DNA from: Mycobacterium sp. E3251
GTDB taxonomy: Bacteria; Actinomycetota; Actinomycetes; Mycobacteriales; Mycobacteriaceae
Length of the DNA stretch: 64,000 nucleotides
Direction: 5' to 3'
Assembly (NCBI RefSeq): GCF_001666835.1
Contig: NZ_LZJF01000060.1
Span: forward strand, 1-64,000
The notes beneath the pieces are model-generated. The model was not told where the DNA came from. It worked only from the letters and a program-made list of their open reading frames with translations, and did no database searches. Below are positions 32,788 through 43,985 of the stretch, piece after piece. The translations under genes were made by a program, and so were the position numbers. Every line of letters starts with the position of its first letter. The first letter of the stretch is position 1.

Positions 32788-33604
32788 AACACTGCGGGAG
32801 CTGTCCGGCGCGTGGAACTTTCGCGATGTCGCCGATGAGACACCCGGGCTACGGCCCGGACGGCTGTTCCGGTCCGGTGAGCTAAGCCGCCTCGACGACG
32901 AGGGCCGCGCGACACTGCGCGAGTTGGCCATCACCGACGTCGCCGATCTGCGCGCCGCACGCGAGGTTGCCCGCCGCGGACCGGGATTGGTTCCCGACGG
33001 CGTCGACATCCATCTGCTGCCCTTTCCCGACCTTGGTGACGAGGAGCAGACCGAAGACGACGCGCCACACGAGACCGCGTTTCGGCGGCTGTTCGCTGGC
33101 GATCCCGACCAGTCCGACGAGGCCGTCAACGAGGCGGCCGTCCGCCACATGATCGACGAATACCGGCAATTCCCGTTTCGCAACGGAGCGCAACGCGCTG
33201 TGCACCATGTCTTTTCGTTGCTGGCAGCCGGGCGTGCGGTGCTCACCCACTGCTTTGCGGGCAAGGACCGCACCGGCTTTGTGATCGCCACGGTGCTGGA
33301 GACGGTCGGCATCGATCGCGACACCATCGTCGCCGACTACCTGCGCAGCAACGCCGCGGTACCTCAACTGCGAGACCACATCTACGAGATGATCCAGCAG
33401 CGCTCCGACGTCGAGCTGACCCCGGAGGTCGTGACGTTCACCAAGGCGCGCCTCGCCGACGGTGTCCTCGGCGTCCGCCCGGAGTATCTGGCGGCCGCGC
33501 GCCAAGCGATCGATGAGACGTACGGCTCGCTGGACGCCTATCTGCGCGACGCAGGCATTGCGCAGGCGGTGGTGGACCGCCTGCGCAACGAACTGCTCGT
33601 CTGA
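32780..33604 (+). CDS. ptbB: Protein tyrosine (dual-specificity) phosphatase, MPtpB-like
   Basis: This 274-residue phosphatase has the P-loop HCFAGKDRTG (Cys, five residues, Arg) near residues 160-169 and the N-terminal NFRDVADETPGLRPGRLFRSGEL typical of the MPtpB group, which in M. tuberculosis is a secreted triple-specificity phosphatase. No signal peptide is visible, in keeping with the homologue. The general-acid Asp is probably in the DLRAAREV region. The ATG overlaps the last codons of fadE2, so the two are an operon. Confidence 0.93.
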   Translation: MTETLRELSGAWNFRDVADETPGLRPGRLFRSGELSRLDDEGRATLRELAITDVADLRAAREVARRGPGLVPDGVDIHLLPFPDLGDEEQTEDDAPHETAFRRLFAGDPDQSDEAVNEAAVRHMIDEYRQFPFRNGAQRAVHHVFSLLAAGRAVLTHCFAGKDRTGFVIATVLETVGIDRDTIVADYLRSNAAVPQLRDHIYEMIQQRSDVELTPEVVTFTKARLADGVLGVRPEYLAAARQAIDETYGSLDAYLRDAGIAQAVVDRLRNELLV

Positions 33605-33613
33605 CCCGGACCG

Positions 33614-34474
33614 CTACAGCTTGAAGTTGGCCTGCTTGGCCGCGGACAGGTCGTCGATCTCCGACCAGTGTGAGGCGACGTCCTCGACCGTCGGCGGCTT
33701 GTCGAAGTTGGCGCCCTCGTTCTGGAACAGCGCCACCCGCTGCACCTTGCCCCCGCCGACGACGAAAACCGAAGCGGTGTTGGGGTTTTCCTCGGTGCAC
33801 AGGTAGGCCACCACCGGCGCGACATACTCGGGCGTCAGCTTCTCGAGCACCTCCTTGGGCAGGATGTCCTCGGTCATCCGGGTGGCCGCGATCGGCGCGA
33901 CGGCGTTGGCGTGGATGTTGTACTTCGCCCCCTCCTGCGCCAGCGTGTTGATCATGCCGACCAGGCCCAGTTTGGCCGCGCCGTAGTTGGTCTGCCCGAA
34001 GTTGCCGAACAGGCCGCTGGTGGAAGTGGCGACGACGACCCGGCCGTAGCTCTGCTCCCGGAAATGCGGCCAGGCGGCGCGCAGCACGTTGTACCCGCCG
34101 TACAGGTGCACCTTGAGCACGGCGTCCCAGTTCTCGAACGTCATCTTGTGGAAGGTGCCGTCACGCAGGATCCCGGCGTTGCTCACCACGCCGTGCACGG
34201 CGCCGAACTCGTCGAGTGCCGTCTTGATGATGTTCGCGGCGCCCTCGGGCTCGGCGACGCTGTCGTAGTTGGCGACCGCCCGGCCACCGGCGTCCTTGAT
34301 CTCGTTGACGACCTGGTCGGCCATGTTGTGGCCGGCGCCCGTGCCGTCCCGGGACCCGCCGAGGTCGTTGACGACGACGTTGGCCCCCTCGCGGGCCAGG
34401 GTCAGGGCGTATTCACGGCCCAGCCCCCCGCCGGCTCCGGTGACGACGATGACACGATCCTGCACTCCGGGCAT
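33614..34474 (-). CDS. SDR, HSD17B4/MFE-2-type (Rv0148-like)
   Basis: This 286-residue SDR is of the multifunctional-enzyme type 2 N-terminal kind: VVTGAGGGLGREYAL, VVNDLGGSRDG, SNAGILRDGTF, VVVATSTSGLFGNFGQTNYGAAKLG with catalytic Ser and YxxxK. Such enzymes act as 3-hydroxyacyl-CoA dehydrogenases in beta-oxidation of fatty or steroid side chains. Its place next to an aldehyde dehydrogenase matches Rv0148-Rv0147. It converges with ptbB nine bases away. Confidence 0.93.
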   Translation of the reverse strand: MPGVQDRVIVVTGAGGGLGREYALTLAREGANVVVNDLGGSRDGTGAGHNMADQVVNEIKDAGGRAVANYDSVAEPEGAANIIKTALDEFGAVHGVVSNAGILRDGTFHKMTFENWDAVLKVHLYGGYNVLRAAWPHFREQSYGRVVVATSTSGLFGNFGQTNYGAAKLGLVGMINTLAQEGAKYNIHANAVAPIAATRMTEDILPKEVLEKLTPEYVAPVVAYLCTEENPNTASVFVVGGGKVQRVALFQNEGANFDKPPTVEDVASHWSEIDDLSAAKQANFKL

Positions 34475-34528
34475 CAGGTTCCTCTCTGAAGTGAAAACTA
34501 CGGCCTAGCAAGCGAATTGGAGCAGTGG

Positions 34529-35956
34529 TCAGAACATCCGGCGGGCCATCTTGAAGGCCCGCGCCGTGTACGGCGGGTAGATGAAGCTGGACAGGTCGGG
34601 CCGGGTCGGCTTGGTCAACACCGACTTGCGGTGGCTGAACTCCTCGAAGCCGTAGCGCCCGTGATAGGCGCCCATGCCCGATGCGCCGACACCGCCGAAC
34701 GGCAGCTTGGCCGTCGACACCTGGAAGGCGAGGTGATTGACCAGCATGCCGCCCGCCGGCACCTCCTTGATCACCCGCTCGCGGGTCTCGCGCGTCTTGG
34801 TGAACAGGTAGGCGGACAACGGCTTGGGCCGCGAGTTGATGAAACGTATTGCGTCATCAAGGGATTGGACGGTGATGACCGGCAGCACAGGTCCGAAGAT
34901 CTCGTTCTGCATCAGCGGTCCGTCCGGGTCGGGGTCGACCACGACGGCGGGCTGGATGCGCAGGCTCGACGGGTCACATTTGCCGCCGACGACGACCGTG
35001 CCGTCCCCGCCGGCCAGGTAGCCGCTGATCCGGTCGAACTGACGCTGGTTGACGATCCGCATTCCGTCGGGCTTGTCCGACGTGAACTTCGTGATGGCCG
35101 CGCCGATCTTGCTCACCAGTTCGTCGCGGATCTTGGCGTCCGCCAACACGTAGTCGGGGGCCACACACGTCTGGCCGGCGTTTAGCAGCTTCATCCAGGC
35201 GATCCGCTTGGCCGCCACGTCCACGTCCGCGTCGGCCGCCACGATCACCGGGCTCTTGCCGCCGAGTTCCAGCGTGCACGGCGTCAGATGCGGCGCGGCG
35301 CCTTCGTAGACCTTGCGACCGATCTCGGTGCCGCCGGTGAACAGCAGGCGGTCCAGGCCCTGCGCGATGAGTTCCTGGCTGACCGAACCGTCGCCCTCCA
35401 CCACGGCGATCGCGTCGTTGTCGAGGTATTCGGGCACCAGCTCGGCCATTAGCAGCGCGGACGCGGCGGCGATCTCCGAGGGCTTGAGGATGACGGCGTT
35501 ACCCGCGGCGATCGCGCCGACCGCCGGGCCCAGCGTCAGATAGAACGGGTAGTTCCACGCACCGATGATCAGCACGGTGCCGTAGGGCTCGTATTCGATC
35601 CAACCGCGGCCGGGGAGCTGCGGCATCTCGAGCAGCTGATACCTGCGGCGCGTCCACTTGCGAACCCGCTTGGCCGCATACTTCGCTTCGCCTGCCGTCG
35701 TTGCGATGTCGGCGATGAACGCCTCGAACGGGCTGCGGTCGAGATCGGTGGCGAGAGCGTCCGCGATGGCCGCCTCGTTCTCTTCCATCAGCTTGGCCAG
35801 CTGCAATAACTGGCGTTTGCGCCACTCGACGTCGCGGGTGCGCCCGCTGGCGAAGGTCTTGCGCAACCGCGCCACGGTCGCGGGGATGTTCGCCGGCTGA
35901 GGTGCCGGCGCGCCATTGGCGGCGGATGTCGTGGGTGTAACCGATTCGGTGGTCAT
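34529..35956 (-). CDS. Aldehyde dehydrogenase (Rv0147-like)
   Basis: This 475-residue NAD(P)-dependent aldehyde dehydrogenase has TLELGGKSP with the general-base Glu, NAGQTCVAPDY with the catalytic Cys, FTGGTEIGRKVYEGA, and NEIFGPVLPVI. It belongs to the class 3/fatty-aldehyde-dehydrogenase group (lacking the long N-terminus, ending in a hydrophobic-basic tail FKMARRMF). ATG at 35956 has AAGGA eight bases upstream. It probably precedes the SDR gene in the same transcript and may oxidise fatty aldehydes. Confidence 0.94.
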   Translation of the reverse strand: MTTESVTPTTSAANGAPAPQPANIPATVARLRKTFASGRTRDVEWRKRQLLQLAKLMEENEAAIADALATDLDRSPFEAFIADIATTAGEAKYAAKRVRKWTRRRYQLLEMPQLPGRGWIEYEPYGTVLIIGAWNYPFYLTLGPAVGAIAAGNAVILKPSEIAAASALLMAELVPEYLDNDAIAVVEGDGSVSQELIAQGLDRLLFTGGTEIGRKVYEGAAPHLTPCTLELGGKSPVIVAADADVDVAAKRIAWMKLLNAGQTCVAPDYVLADAKIRDELVSKIGAAITKFTSDKPDGMRIVNQRQFDRISGYLAGGDGTVVVGGKCDPSSLRIQPAVVVDPDPDGPLMQNEIFGPVLPVITVQSLDDAIRFINSRPKPLSAYLFTKTRETRERVIKEVPAGGMLVNHLAFQVSTAKLPFGGVGASGMGAYHGRYGFEEFSHRKSVLTKPTRPDLSSFIYPPYTARAFKMARRMF

Positions 35957-36088
35957 CGTTGTCCTTCCCCTGCTTCGGTCATCCCCGATGCGCCCGCTGC
36001 TCATCTCACGAGCGCTCATGGGTGATAACCGCGATCCTAACCATCCGGTTGGGAGAGCAGTAGAAAGGATCTGACCCGGCGAACCGGC

Positions 36089-36204
36089 TCAGGGTTTGGC
36101 CGCCGTCACGAAACTGTTCGCGAACGGCCGGTCCTCCGGTTGCCTCACCGCGGTGGCGCCGACGCTGGTGGCGACGTCCCAGGAGTCGTCCAGCGTGCGG
36201 GGCA

Positions 36205-36205
<1 letters not shown>
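36089..36205 (-). pseudogene. Internally deleted SAM-methyltransferase remnant, 38 codons
   Basis: The first 20 codons (MPRTLDDSWDVATSVGATAV) match the N-terminus of the mycobacterial PPM-type methyltransferase family, almost as in the intact upstream gene ([18 protein letters not shown]). They are then fused in frame to a tail ending FANSFVTAAKP that resembles the family's C-terminus. The roughly 260 residues with the SAM-binding core are missing. The ATG overlaps the stop of the intact gene (TAATG), so it would still be translated. It looks like the product of an in-frame internal deletion in a third tandem copy. Confidence 0.7.
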
Positions 36206-38113
<1,908 letters not shown>

Positions 38114-38188
38114 GACGGGCGCCATGTTACCGGGATAAGTTAGTTAGCCTATACGCTTTGTGCGCAACTTCACTGTCCGCGCGAGGGG

Positions 38189-38824
38189 CTAAGCTCCCGG
38201 CCGCAGAAGTCCGCCTTCCATCAGCTGGCGCAGCATTCCGGTCACAGCCAGCATCTGCTGGGGGCTCTCCACCCACCCCGCGTACAAGCCGACGCCGCAC
38301 ATGATGACGACCAGCGACTCGATCAGCGCCGACGCGTCGATGTCAGCGGCGACCTCGCCGCGCTCGATCGCGTCCCCGACGACTCGGTCCAGAAATTCCC
38401 GGACCGCCCGGACTGACTCGTTTTCGGTCTTGTTCCATTCCGGGTGCCGCTGCGACTCGAGCACCCCGGAAATTATCAGCGCCGACCCGGCGGGATTCTC
38501 GGAATTCGCTTGCACCGCGGCGGTGATGAATGCCGTCAGCTGCGCCGCCAGTGTGGTTTCGCGGTTGGCAACTTTGATGCCGGTTCCGATGATGGCTTCG
38601 TTGGTTTGCTCCAATACCTCGCGATACAGGGCGCGCTTGCTGGAGAAGTAATGGTTGATGGCCGGGCGCGTCAGATCGGCGCGGGCCGCGATAGCCTGGA
38701 ACGTCGCGCCGTCGTAGCCGCGCTCGCTGAACACCAGGCGGGCGGCCCGCATGATCCGCTGGCGCGTCTCATCCGCCTTTGCGGCAGGGGGGCGTCCTGG
38801 CCTGCGACCCGCCCCTGAAGACAT
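38189..38824 (-). CDS. TetR-family regulator (Rv0144-like)
   Basis: This 211-residue TetR protein has KADETRQRIMRAARLVFSERGYDGATF and FQAIAARADLTRPAINHYFSSKRALY as DNA-binding domain. It begins two bases after the pirin gene stop, so it is the second gene of a pirin-TetR operon, and it lies upstream of the two methyltransferase genes it may control. Order agrees with Rv0144-Rv0145-Rv0146. Confidence 0.92.
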   Translation of the reverse strand: MSSGAGRRPGRPPAAKADETRQRIMRAARLVFSERGYDGATFQAIAARADLTRPAINHYFSSKRALYREVLEQTNEAIIGTGIKVANRETTLAAQLTAFITAAVQANSENPAGSALIISGVLESQRHPEWNKTENESVRAVREFLDRVVGDAIERGEVAADIDASALIESLVVIMCGVGLYAGWVESPQQMLAVTGMLRQLMEGGLLRPGA

Positions 38825-38826
38825 CG

Positions 38827-39810
38827 TTAAAGTGTGCCACCGCCACGGTGCGGCATTAGCGCATTTGGCGGAATGCTGCCAAACTTCCCGGCCTGGTAGT
38901 CCTGCACCGCCTCGACCAATTCCGCGCGCGAGTTCATTACGAAAGGCCCGTAGTGGAATACCGGCTCGCGAATGGGTCGGCCGCCCAGAATCAGCACATC
39001 CATCGCGGTGGTGCGCGACGATTCCTGCGCCGGGTCGGCGCCCACCGTGATCCGATCCCCGGGGCCCAGCACCGCCAATTGGCCCTCGCGAATCGGGTGA
39101 GCGACCGGGCCGACGTATCCGCTGCCGGACAACACGTATACGAGCGCATTGAAATCGCGTAGCCACGGCAGGTTGAGTCGGGCGCCGGTTTCGATCGTGG
39201 CGTGGGCGAGCGTGATCGGCGTGTGAGTGATCCCTGGGCCGCGATGACCGCCGATTTCGCCCGCGATGATGCGGACTAGCGCCCCGCCGTCCTCGGACGA
39301 GATCAGCTTCGCGTCGCCACCTTCGATGGCCTGATACCGAGGCGGCGCGAATTTGTCTCGCTTCGGCAGATTCACCCACAACTGGATGCCATGAAAGAGG
39401 CCTCCGCTATCGACCAGTTCCGCGGGCGGCGTCTCGATATGCAGGATCCCCGAACCGGCGGTCATCCACTGCGTCGCGCCGTCGGTGATCAGGCCGCCAC
39501 CGCCATGGGAGTCCTGGTGGGCGAACTTGCCGTCGATCATGTAGGTGACCGTCTCGAACCCGCGGTGCGGGTGCCAGTCCGTGCCCCTGGGCTCGCCGGG
39601 CTCGTACTCCACCGCGCCCATCTGGTCCATGTGCACAAAGGGGTCCAGGGCGGCGGCGCTGACCCCGGCGAAGGCGCGGACGACGGGAAAGCCCTCGCCC
39701 TCGTAGCCGCGCGGTCCGGTGGTGATCGACCGGACCGGGCGCTCGGTGTCGGCGGGTGCGGCGGAACCGACGCGGGGCAACGTCAACGTGTTGGCCGTGA
39801 CAGCGGGCAT
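38827..39810 (-). CDS. Pirin-family bicupin protein
   Basis: This 327-residue protein has two cupin domains. The N-terminal one carries the metal ligands of pirins: WHPHRGFETVTY, the later His of HQDSHGGGGL and the HIE triplet of ILHIETPP. Pirins bind Fe or Ni and some have quercetin 2,3-dioxygenase activity; others are redox sensors. ATG at 39810 has GGAGG five bases upstream. It heads an operon with the TetR gene. As I recall, no pirin sits here in M. tuberculosis, so it is an addition to the backbone. Confidence 0.92.
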   Translation of the reverse strand: MPAVTANTLTLPRVGSAAPADTERPVRSITTGPRGYEGEGFPVVRAFAGVSAAALDPFVHMDQMGAVEYEPGEPRGTDWHPHRGFETVTYMIDGKFAHQDSHGGGGLITDGATQWMTAGSGILHIETPPAELVDSGGLFHGIQLWVNLPKRDKFAPPRYQAIEGGDAKLISSEDGGALVRIIAGEIGGHRGPGITHTPITLAHATIETGARLNLPWLRDFNALVYVLSGSGYVGPVAHPIREGQLAVLGPGDRITVGADPAQESSRTTAMDVLILGGRPIREPVFHYGPFVMNSRAELVEAVQDYQAGKFGSIPPNALMPHRGGGTL

Positions 39811-39992
39811 GTGACCTCCAGAAATGAGAACTACCCCGCATAACCGGACTACGGTCCAGTTATTCCCCGGCGCTGCCGTCGCGGCGAATAGTTGCGTAGT
39901 GCAATATTTGCTGCAGTAGATGGTCGCAGCGGCGTGCCCGATCCGGAGGCGGTCGACAAGCAAAGTGAGGCCGTCGGGGGAAGGATGCGTGG

Positions 39993-41990
39993 ATGGGGCA
40001 AAAAGTGGCGGCCACGGGTACGGTTCGGCCGATCCGGCCCGTGTCCAGAGCCGTGGGCCAGTTCGCCGGTTGGCTGCGCGCGAACCGGCTCGGGCTGTTC
40101 TGTGTGGCGATCGTCGTCGGGCTCGGCGCCGGCCTCGGCGCGGTGGCGTTCCGCTACCTGATCTACGGCTTCACCTGGTTGGCGACCGGACACGACGAAT
40201 TCGGCCAGGACGGTTGGGTGGGCAGCGACCATTTACCCTGGCTGGGAATTGGCTTCTTCGTGATCATCCCGGTCATCGGCGGACTGCTCTACGGGCCGCT
40301 GATCTCGCGGTTCGCCCGGGAGGCTCGCGGCCACGGCGTCCCGGAAGTCATGATCGCGGTGGCGGAGAACGGCGGCCGCATCCGTCCGCAGGTGACCGTC
40401 GTGAAGGCGCTGGCCTCCGCCCTGTGCATCGGTACGGGCGGATCGGTCGGCCGTGAGGGACCCATCGTGCAGATTGGCGCGGCGCTCGCCTCCGGTTTCG
40501 GCCAGTGGGTGCGGATGCCGGAAAACCGGCTGCGGGTCCTGGTGGCCTGTGGCGCGGCGGGCGGCATCTCGGCCACCTTCAACGCCCCGATCACCGGGGT
40601 GTTCTTCGCCGTCGAGCTGATCCTGCGCGAACTGTCCGTCGAGGCGATCTTCACGATCATGCTGTCGTCGATGGTCGCCGACGTGGTTGCCCGTGTGTTC
40701 TTCGGCTCGGCGCCCTTCCTCACCCAGTTGCCCGCAGGCATCGAGCTGAATCACATAGCCAACTACGTGCTGGTGGCGCTTCTCGCGGCGATCGCCGGGC
40801 TGATCGGGATCCTCTTCAAGAATGTCCTGTACAAGACCGAAGACCTTTGCGACCGAGTGTGGGGTGGCCGCCCGGATTGGGCACGGCCGGCGGTCGGGGG
40901 GATCGTGCTCGGCCTGCTGCTGCTCGCGGTGCCGCAGCTCTACGGTGTCGGCTACCCGGTGATGTACGCCGCCTTCGCAGGCCACTACGCGCTGTGGCTC
41001 TTGGTGGTCCTCGCCGCCGGCAAGATGCTGGCCTGCAGCCTGACCATCGGGATCGGCGGCTCGGGCGGGGTGTTCGCTCCCTCGCTGTTCGTCGGGGCCA
41101 CTTCCGGCATGGCCTTCGGCCTGTTCGTGCAGCACACCATCGGGACGGCCGTCGGGCACCCCGCCCTGTACGCCATCGTCGGCATGGGCGCCGTGTTCGC
41201 CTCCGCGGCGCGCGCCCCGCTCACCGCGCTGGCGAGCACGGTCGAAATGACCGGCGATTTCAGCCTTACCCTGCCGGTCATGTTGGCCGTGGCGGTCGGC
41301 ACCACCGTGTCACGGGGGGTTTCCTACGGCACCATCTACACGACGAAGCTGCTGCGCCGGGGCATCGACATCGACCGCCCCACTCCCACCCATGCGTTCG
41401 CCGACCTCACCGCGGCCGACGCCATGCACCCGTTCGCCGTCCCACTGGACCTGACCCGGCCCGTCGGCAGCGCCGGTCCGGACTTGACGGCCTTGCTCGG
41501 CCCCGTCACGCGCATGCGCGAACCGCAGGCACTATTCGCCAACGACAGCCTCGCCCAAGCCCTGCGCCAGCTCGTGCTTTACGGGCGCGACGGATTGCCC
41601 GTCATCGACACCGAGGCCCGGTCTGTCCAGGGGTGGCTGACCAATCAAAATGTGCTGCGTGCGGTCGCGACCCACTTCACCGACGTCCAGCCGGACGTCG
41701 CCGCAACTAACCCGGCTGCGGATTGGGTCGAGCCGCGACCCGCCGAACACGACCCGCACAGTGAGCTTGACGGGTATTGCATCGTCGAATACACCCTGGC
41801 CGGCGACTCGACTGCCGTCGGCCGGATTCTCGGCGATCTCGACTGGCCGGACGGTCATTTCCCCGTCTCGGTGCTGCACAATCGGCGACTCATCGACGCC
41901 GACGCCACCTTAAAGCTGAGCGCTGGCGACCGCGTAAACGTTCTTGCACCCAAAAACGGTGCGCAGCAATCGGATTCGGAAGACCGTTAG
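39993..41990 (+). CDS. ClC-family chloride channel/antiporter with CBS domain
   Basis: This 665-residue membrane protein is a ClC transporter: about ten hydrophobic segments with GTGGSVGREGPIVQIG (gating Glu in GREGP) near residue 155, ATFNAPITGVFFAVE, and the selectivity segment IGGSGGVFAPSLF near 355. After about residue 450 come a CBS-type region (FANDSLAQALRQLVLYGRDGLPVID) and a C-terminal RCK/TrkA-C-like domain (GRILGDLDWPDGHFPVSVL to GDRVNVLAPK). It matches Rv0143c in position. It probably exchanges chloride and protons across the membrane. Its stop overlaps the Dps stop by four bases. Confidence 0.93.
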   Translation: MGQKVAATGTVRPIRPVSRAVGQFAGWLRANRLGLFCVAIVVGLGAGLGAVAFRYLIYGFTWLATGHDEFGQDGWVGSDHLPWLGIGFFVIIPVIGGLLYGPLISRFAREARGHGVPEVMIAVAENGGRIRPQVTVVKALASALCIGTGGSVGREGPIVQIGAALASGFGQWVRMPENRLRVLVACGAAGGISATFNAPITGVFFAVELILRELSVEAIFTIMLSSMVADVVARVFFGSAPFLTQLPAGIELNHIANYVLVALLAAIAGLIGILFKNVLYKTEDLCDRVWGGRPDWARPAVGGIVLGLLLLAVPQLYGVGYPVMYAAFAGHYALWLLVVLAAGKMLACSLTIGIGGSGGVFAPSLFVGATSGMAFGLFVQHTIGTAVGHPALYAIVGMGAVFASAARAPLTALASTVEMTGDFSLTLPVMLAVAVGTTVSRGVSYGTIYTTKLLRRGIDIDRPTPTHAFADLTAADAMHPFAVPLDLTRPVGSAGPDLTALLGPVTRMREPQALFANDSLAQALRQLVLYGRDGLPVIDTEARSVQGWLTNQNVLRAVATHFTDVQPDVAATNPAADWVEPRPAEHDPHSELDGYCIVEYTLAGDSTAVGRILGDLDWPDGHFPVSVLHNRRLIDADATLKLSAGDRVNVLAPKNGAQQSDSEDR

Positions 41991-42532
41991 GTGCTGCGCG
42001 CGCTGCTGGCGGCGTCCTGCTCGGTGGTCGAGCCCTCGTGGGTCAACTGACCACCCGCGCTCTCCAGGTGCGCTCGGACGAACCACTGGAACTTCTCCAG
42101 GTTCCCGGCCTGATCGATCAACAGATCCTGGGTGACCGGGTCGAGCTCCTCGGTCTCCTCGATGTACTTGCGGATGTCCTCGATGACGCCGGTGTAGACG
42201 AGATCCAGTGCGGCCAGATGCGCCTGGACGGTGTCGCGTCCGACGGAATAGTCGTCCCAGGTGCGGTCTTTGATGATCGCCCCGGGCGTGCCCTGCGGTG
42301 ACCCGCCCAGGGCCGCGATGCGCTCGGCGACATCGTCGGCGAAACCGCGGACCGCCTCGACCTGCGGGTCGATCATCTCATGCACGCCAATAAAGTTGGG
42401 CCCCACCACATTCCAGTGCACATGCTTGAGCGTCAGGTGAAGGTCGTTGTAGGTGCTCAGTTGCTTTTGCAGCAGTTCGGTCAGCCGCGCTCCCTGTTTG
42501 TCGGTGAGCCCCGGGATGGTGAACTGTGTCAT
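41987..42532 (-). CDS. dps: Dps-type ferritin-like DNA-protection protein
   Basis: This 181-residue protein is Dps, a dodecameric ferroxidase that stores iron and protects DNA. Ferroxidase ligands lie in KHVHWNVVGPNFIGVHEMIDP and DDVAERIAALG; the C-terminal tail (THEGSTTEQDAASS) resembles the DNA-binding tail of M. smegmatis Dps1, which the whole sequence closely follows. ATG at 42532 has GGAGG upstream; the frame extends to 42559 without support. A perfect SigF-type promoter lies about 40 bp upstream. M. tuberculosis, as I recall, has no Dps at this locus. Confidence 0.95.
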   Translation of the reverse strand: MTQFTIPGLTDKQGARLTELLQKQLSTYNDLHLTLKHVHWNVVGPNFIGVHEMIDPQVEAVRGFADDVAERIAALGGSPQGTPGAIIKDRTWDDYSVGRDTVQAHLAALDLVYTGVIEDIRKYIEETEELDPVTQDLLIDQAGNLEKFQWFVRAHLESAGGQLTHEGSTTEQDAASSARST

Positions 42533-42572
42533 CGATTGCCTCCGTTTCGCACACGTCACTTCTCGGGTTGGT

Positions 42573-42596
42573 TACCCGGAGGCGGTTGCTGAAAAC
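42573..42596 (-). promoter_or_regulatory. SigF-type promoter of dps
   Basis: On the minus strand GTTT (42596-42593), 15 bases, then GGGTA (42577-42573), which is the mycobacterial SigF pattern (GTTT-N15-17-GGGTA). It lies 41 bp upstream of the dps ATG, a normal distance for a short leader. Confidence 0.8.
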
Positions 42597-42623
42597 CCGG
42601 GCCCGGCGAGGCGATGACCACGT

Positions 42624-43535
42624 TTAGAGCTCGGCGATGTGCTGCACCGGTAGCCGGGCACCCCGCCGCGGTTCGTACGCCAGCCCGCTGGCCTCGAGCA
42701 ACCGGACCACCCGGTGGCGGTGCGGCCGCATCGGCTCGAGCAGCTCGAGCATGCCCGCGTCGTCGACCGGGCGGCCCGCCAGCGTCCAGCCGATCATCTT
42801 CGGGATGTGATAGTCGCCGACCGAAAGTGCGTCCGCGTCACCGAACGCCCGTTGCGCGGTCTCGGCGGCGGTCCACTCGCCCACCCCCGGCAACGACATC
42901 ATCGCCGCGCGCGCCTGCGCGGGCGGACGGGACGCCAACCGTTCCAGCGAGGCGGCCCGTCGCGCACACGTCACCACGGTCCGCGCACGCCCCGGGTCGA
43001 CGTTGGCTCGGTGGAATTCCCACGACGGGATGTGCCGCCACTCGTCGGCCGACGGCGGCACCCGCATCCGCGCCGGCGCGGGCCCCGGCGCCGGTGACCC
43101 GTACTTGGACACCAGCAGGCGCCACGACCGAAACGCATCGGCGCCGGGCACCCGCTGCTCGATGATCGCCGGGATGAGCGCCTCCAGCACGAGCCCCGTA
43201 CGGCCGAGGCGCAGATGCGGTACCCGCCGGTGCGCGGCGGCGACGATCGGGTCCCGGGGGACGAAATCGGAAGCGTCGTCCTCGTGGCCGAGCAGCGCGG
43301 GCAGCCGTTCGACGAACTCCGGTGCGCCGCTGCCCCACGCCACGCAGTGCGCGGCGTTGGCGGCCACGCGGCTGATGCGCGCGGCGACGGGCCCGGTCGG
43401 CAACAGGCTGGTCCGCCAGATCGTGCCGTCACCGGAAGACTGGAAACACGGATCCCCCAGACCACGGCGAAGCGGCGCCAACGTGTGCCCGAAGCTGACC
43501 GCCCCGGGGAACGTGACGGTGCGCGTGCTCTCCAC
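42624..43535 (-). CDS. HhH-GPD DNA glycosylase-like protein (Rv0142-like)
   Basis: This roughly 303-residue protein resembles AlkA-type DNA glycosylases, which excise alkylated bases. The C-terminal half has the helix-hairpin-helix LPGVGEWTAAETAQRAFGD followed by DALSVGDYHIP, whose Asp would be catalytic; the N-terminal half resembles the AlkA beta-domain. I prefer GTG at 43535, seven bases after GGAGAG, over TTG at 43577. It is divergent from the SnoaL-like gene. The catalytic-Asp assignment is by pattern only. Confidence 0.85.
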   Translation of the reverse strand: MESTRTVTFPGAVSFGHTLAPLRRGLGDPCFQSSGDGTIWRTSLLPTGPVAARISRVAANAAHCVAWGSGAPEFVERLPALLGHEDDASDFVPRDPIVAAAHRRVPHLRLGRTGLVLEALIPAIIEQRVPGADAFRSWRLLVSKYGSPAPGPAPARMRVPPSADEWRHIPSWEFHRANVDPGRARTVVTCARRAASLERLASRPPAQARAAMMSLPGVGEWTAAETAQRAFGDADALSVGDYHIPKMIGWTLAGRPVDDAGMLELLEPMRPHRHRVVRLLEASGLAYEPRRGARLPVQHIAEL

Positions 43536-43589
43536 CGACCAACTCTCCGATTGACCGTTAACGATGTGCCAAGTCAATATTGCGATGTG

Positions 43590-43985
43590 ATGACGCCGTT
43601 CGATGACCCGCAGGGCGAACTGGCCTGGATGTTCCTCCAGAGTACGAGCGACGGGGGCGACCTCGACGAGGGCTTCTCACTGCTCAGCGACGACTTCAGC
43701 TACTGGTCGCTCGTCACCCGGGCCTCGTGCGACAAGGAAGGTTTCCGCCAAGTTGTCGAGCGACGCAAAAAGGATCTCGAGCTGACCATCGACCTGGTGC
43801 GCTGTGTGAACGAGGGGGAAACCGTGGTGGTCGAGGCGAACGCCAGCGGCACCACCACCGCCGGCGTCGAATATGACAGCCCGTTCGTCTGCATATTCGA
43901 CACCCGCGACGGCTTGATCGTCTCGATGCGGCTGTACAGCGACACCCGGGCCCACGAGGCCGCGCTGCCCGGGTGGATTTGCTAG
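43590..43985 (+). CDS. SnoaL/NTF2-like protein (Rv0141c-like)
   Basis: This 131-residue NTF2-like protein has GDLDEGFSLLSDDFSYWSLVTRASCDKEGF and a strand-rich end (YDSPFVCIFDTRDGLIVSMRLYSDT), matching the SnoaL-like fold of small isomerases. No catalytic residues can be assigned with certainty. It sits divergent from the glycosylase and shares overlapping stops (CTAG) with the DUF427 gene. Function unknown. Confidence 0.85.
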   Translation: MTPFDDPQGELAWMFLQSTSDGGDLDEGFSLLSDDFSYWSLVTRASCDKEGFRQVVERRKKDLELTIDLVRCVNEGETVVVEANASGTTTAGVEYDSPFVCIFDTRDGLIVSMRLYSDTRAHEAALPGWIC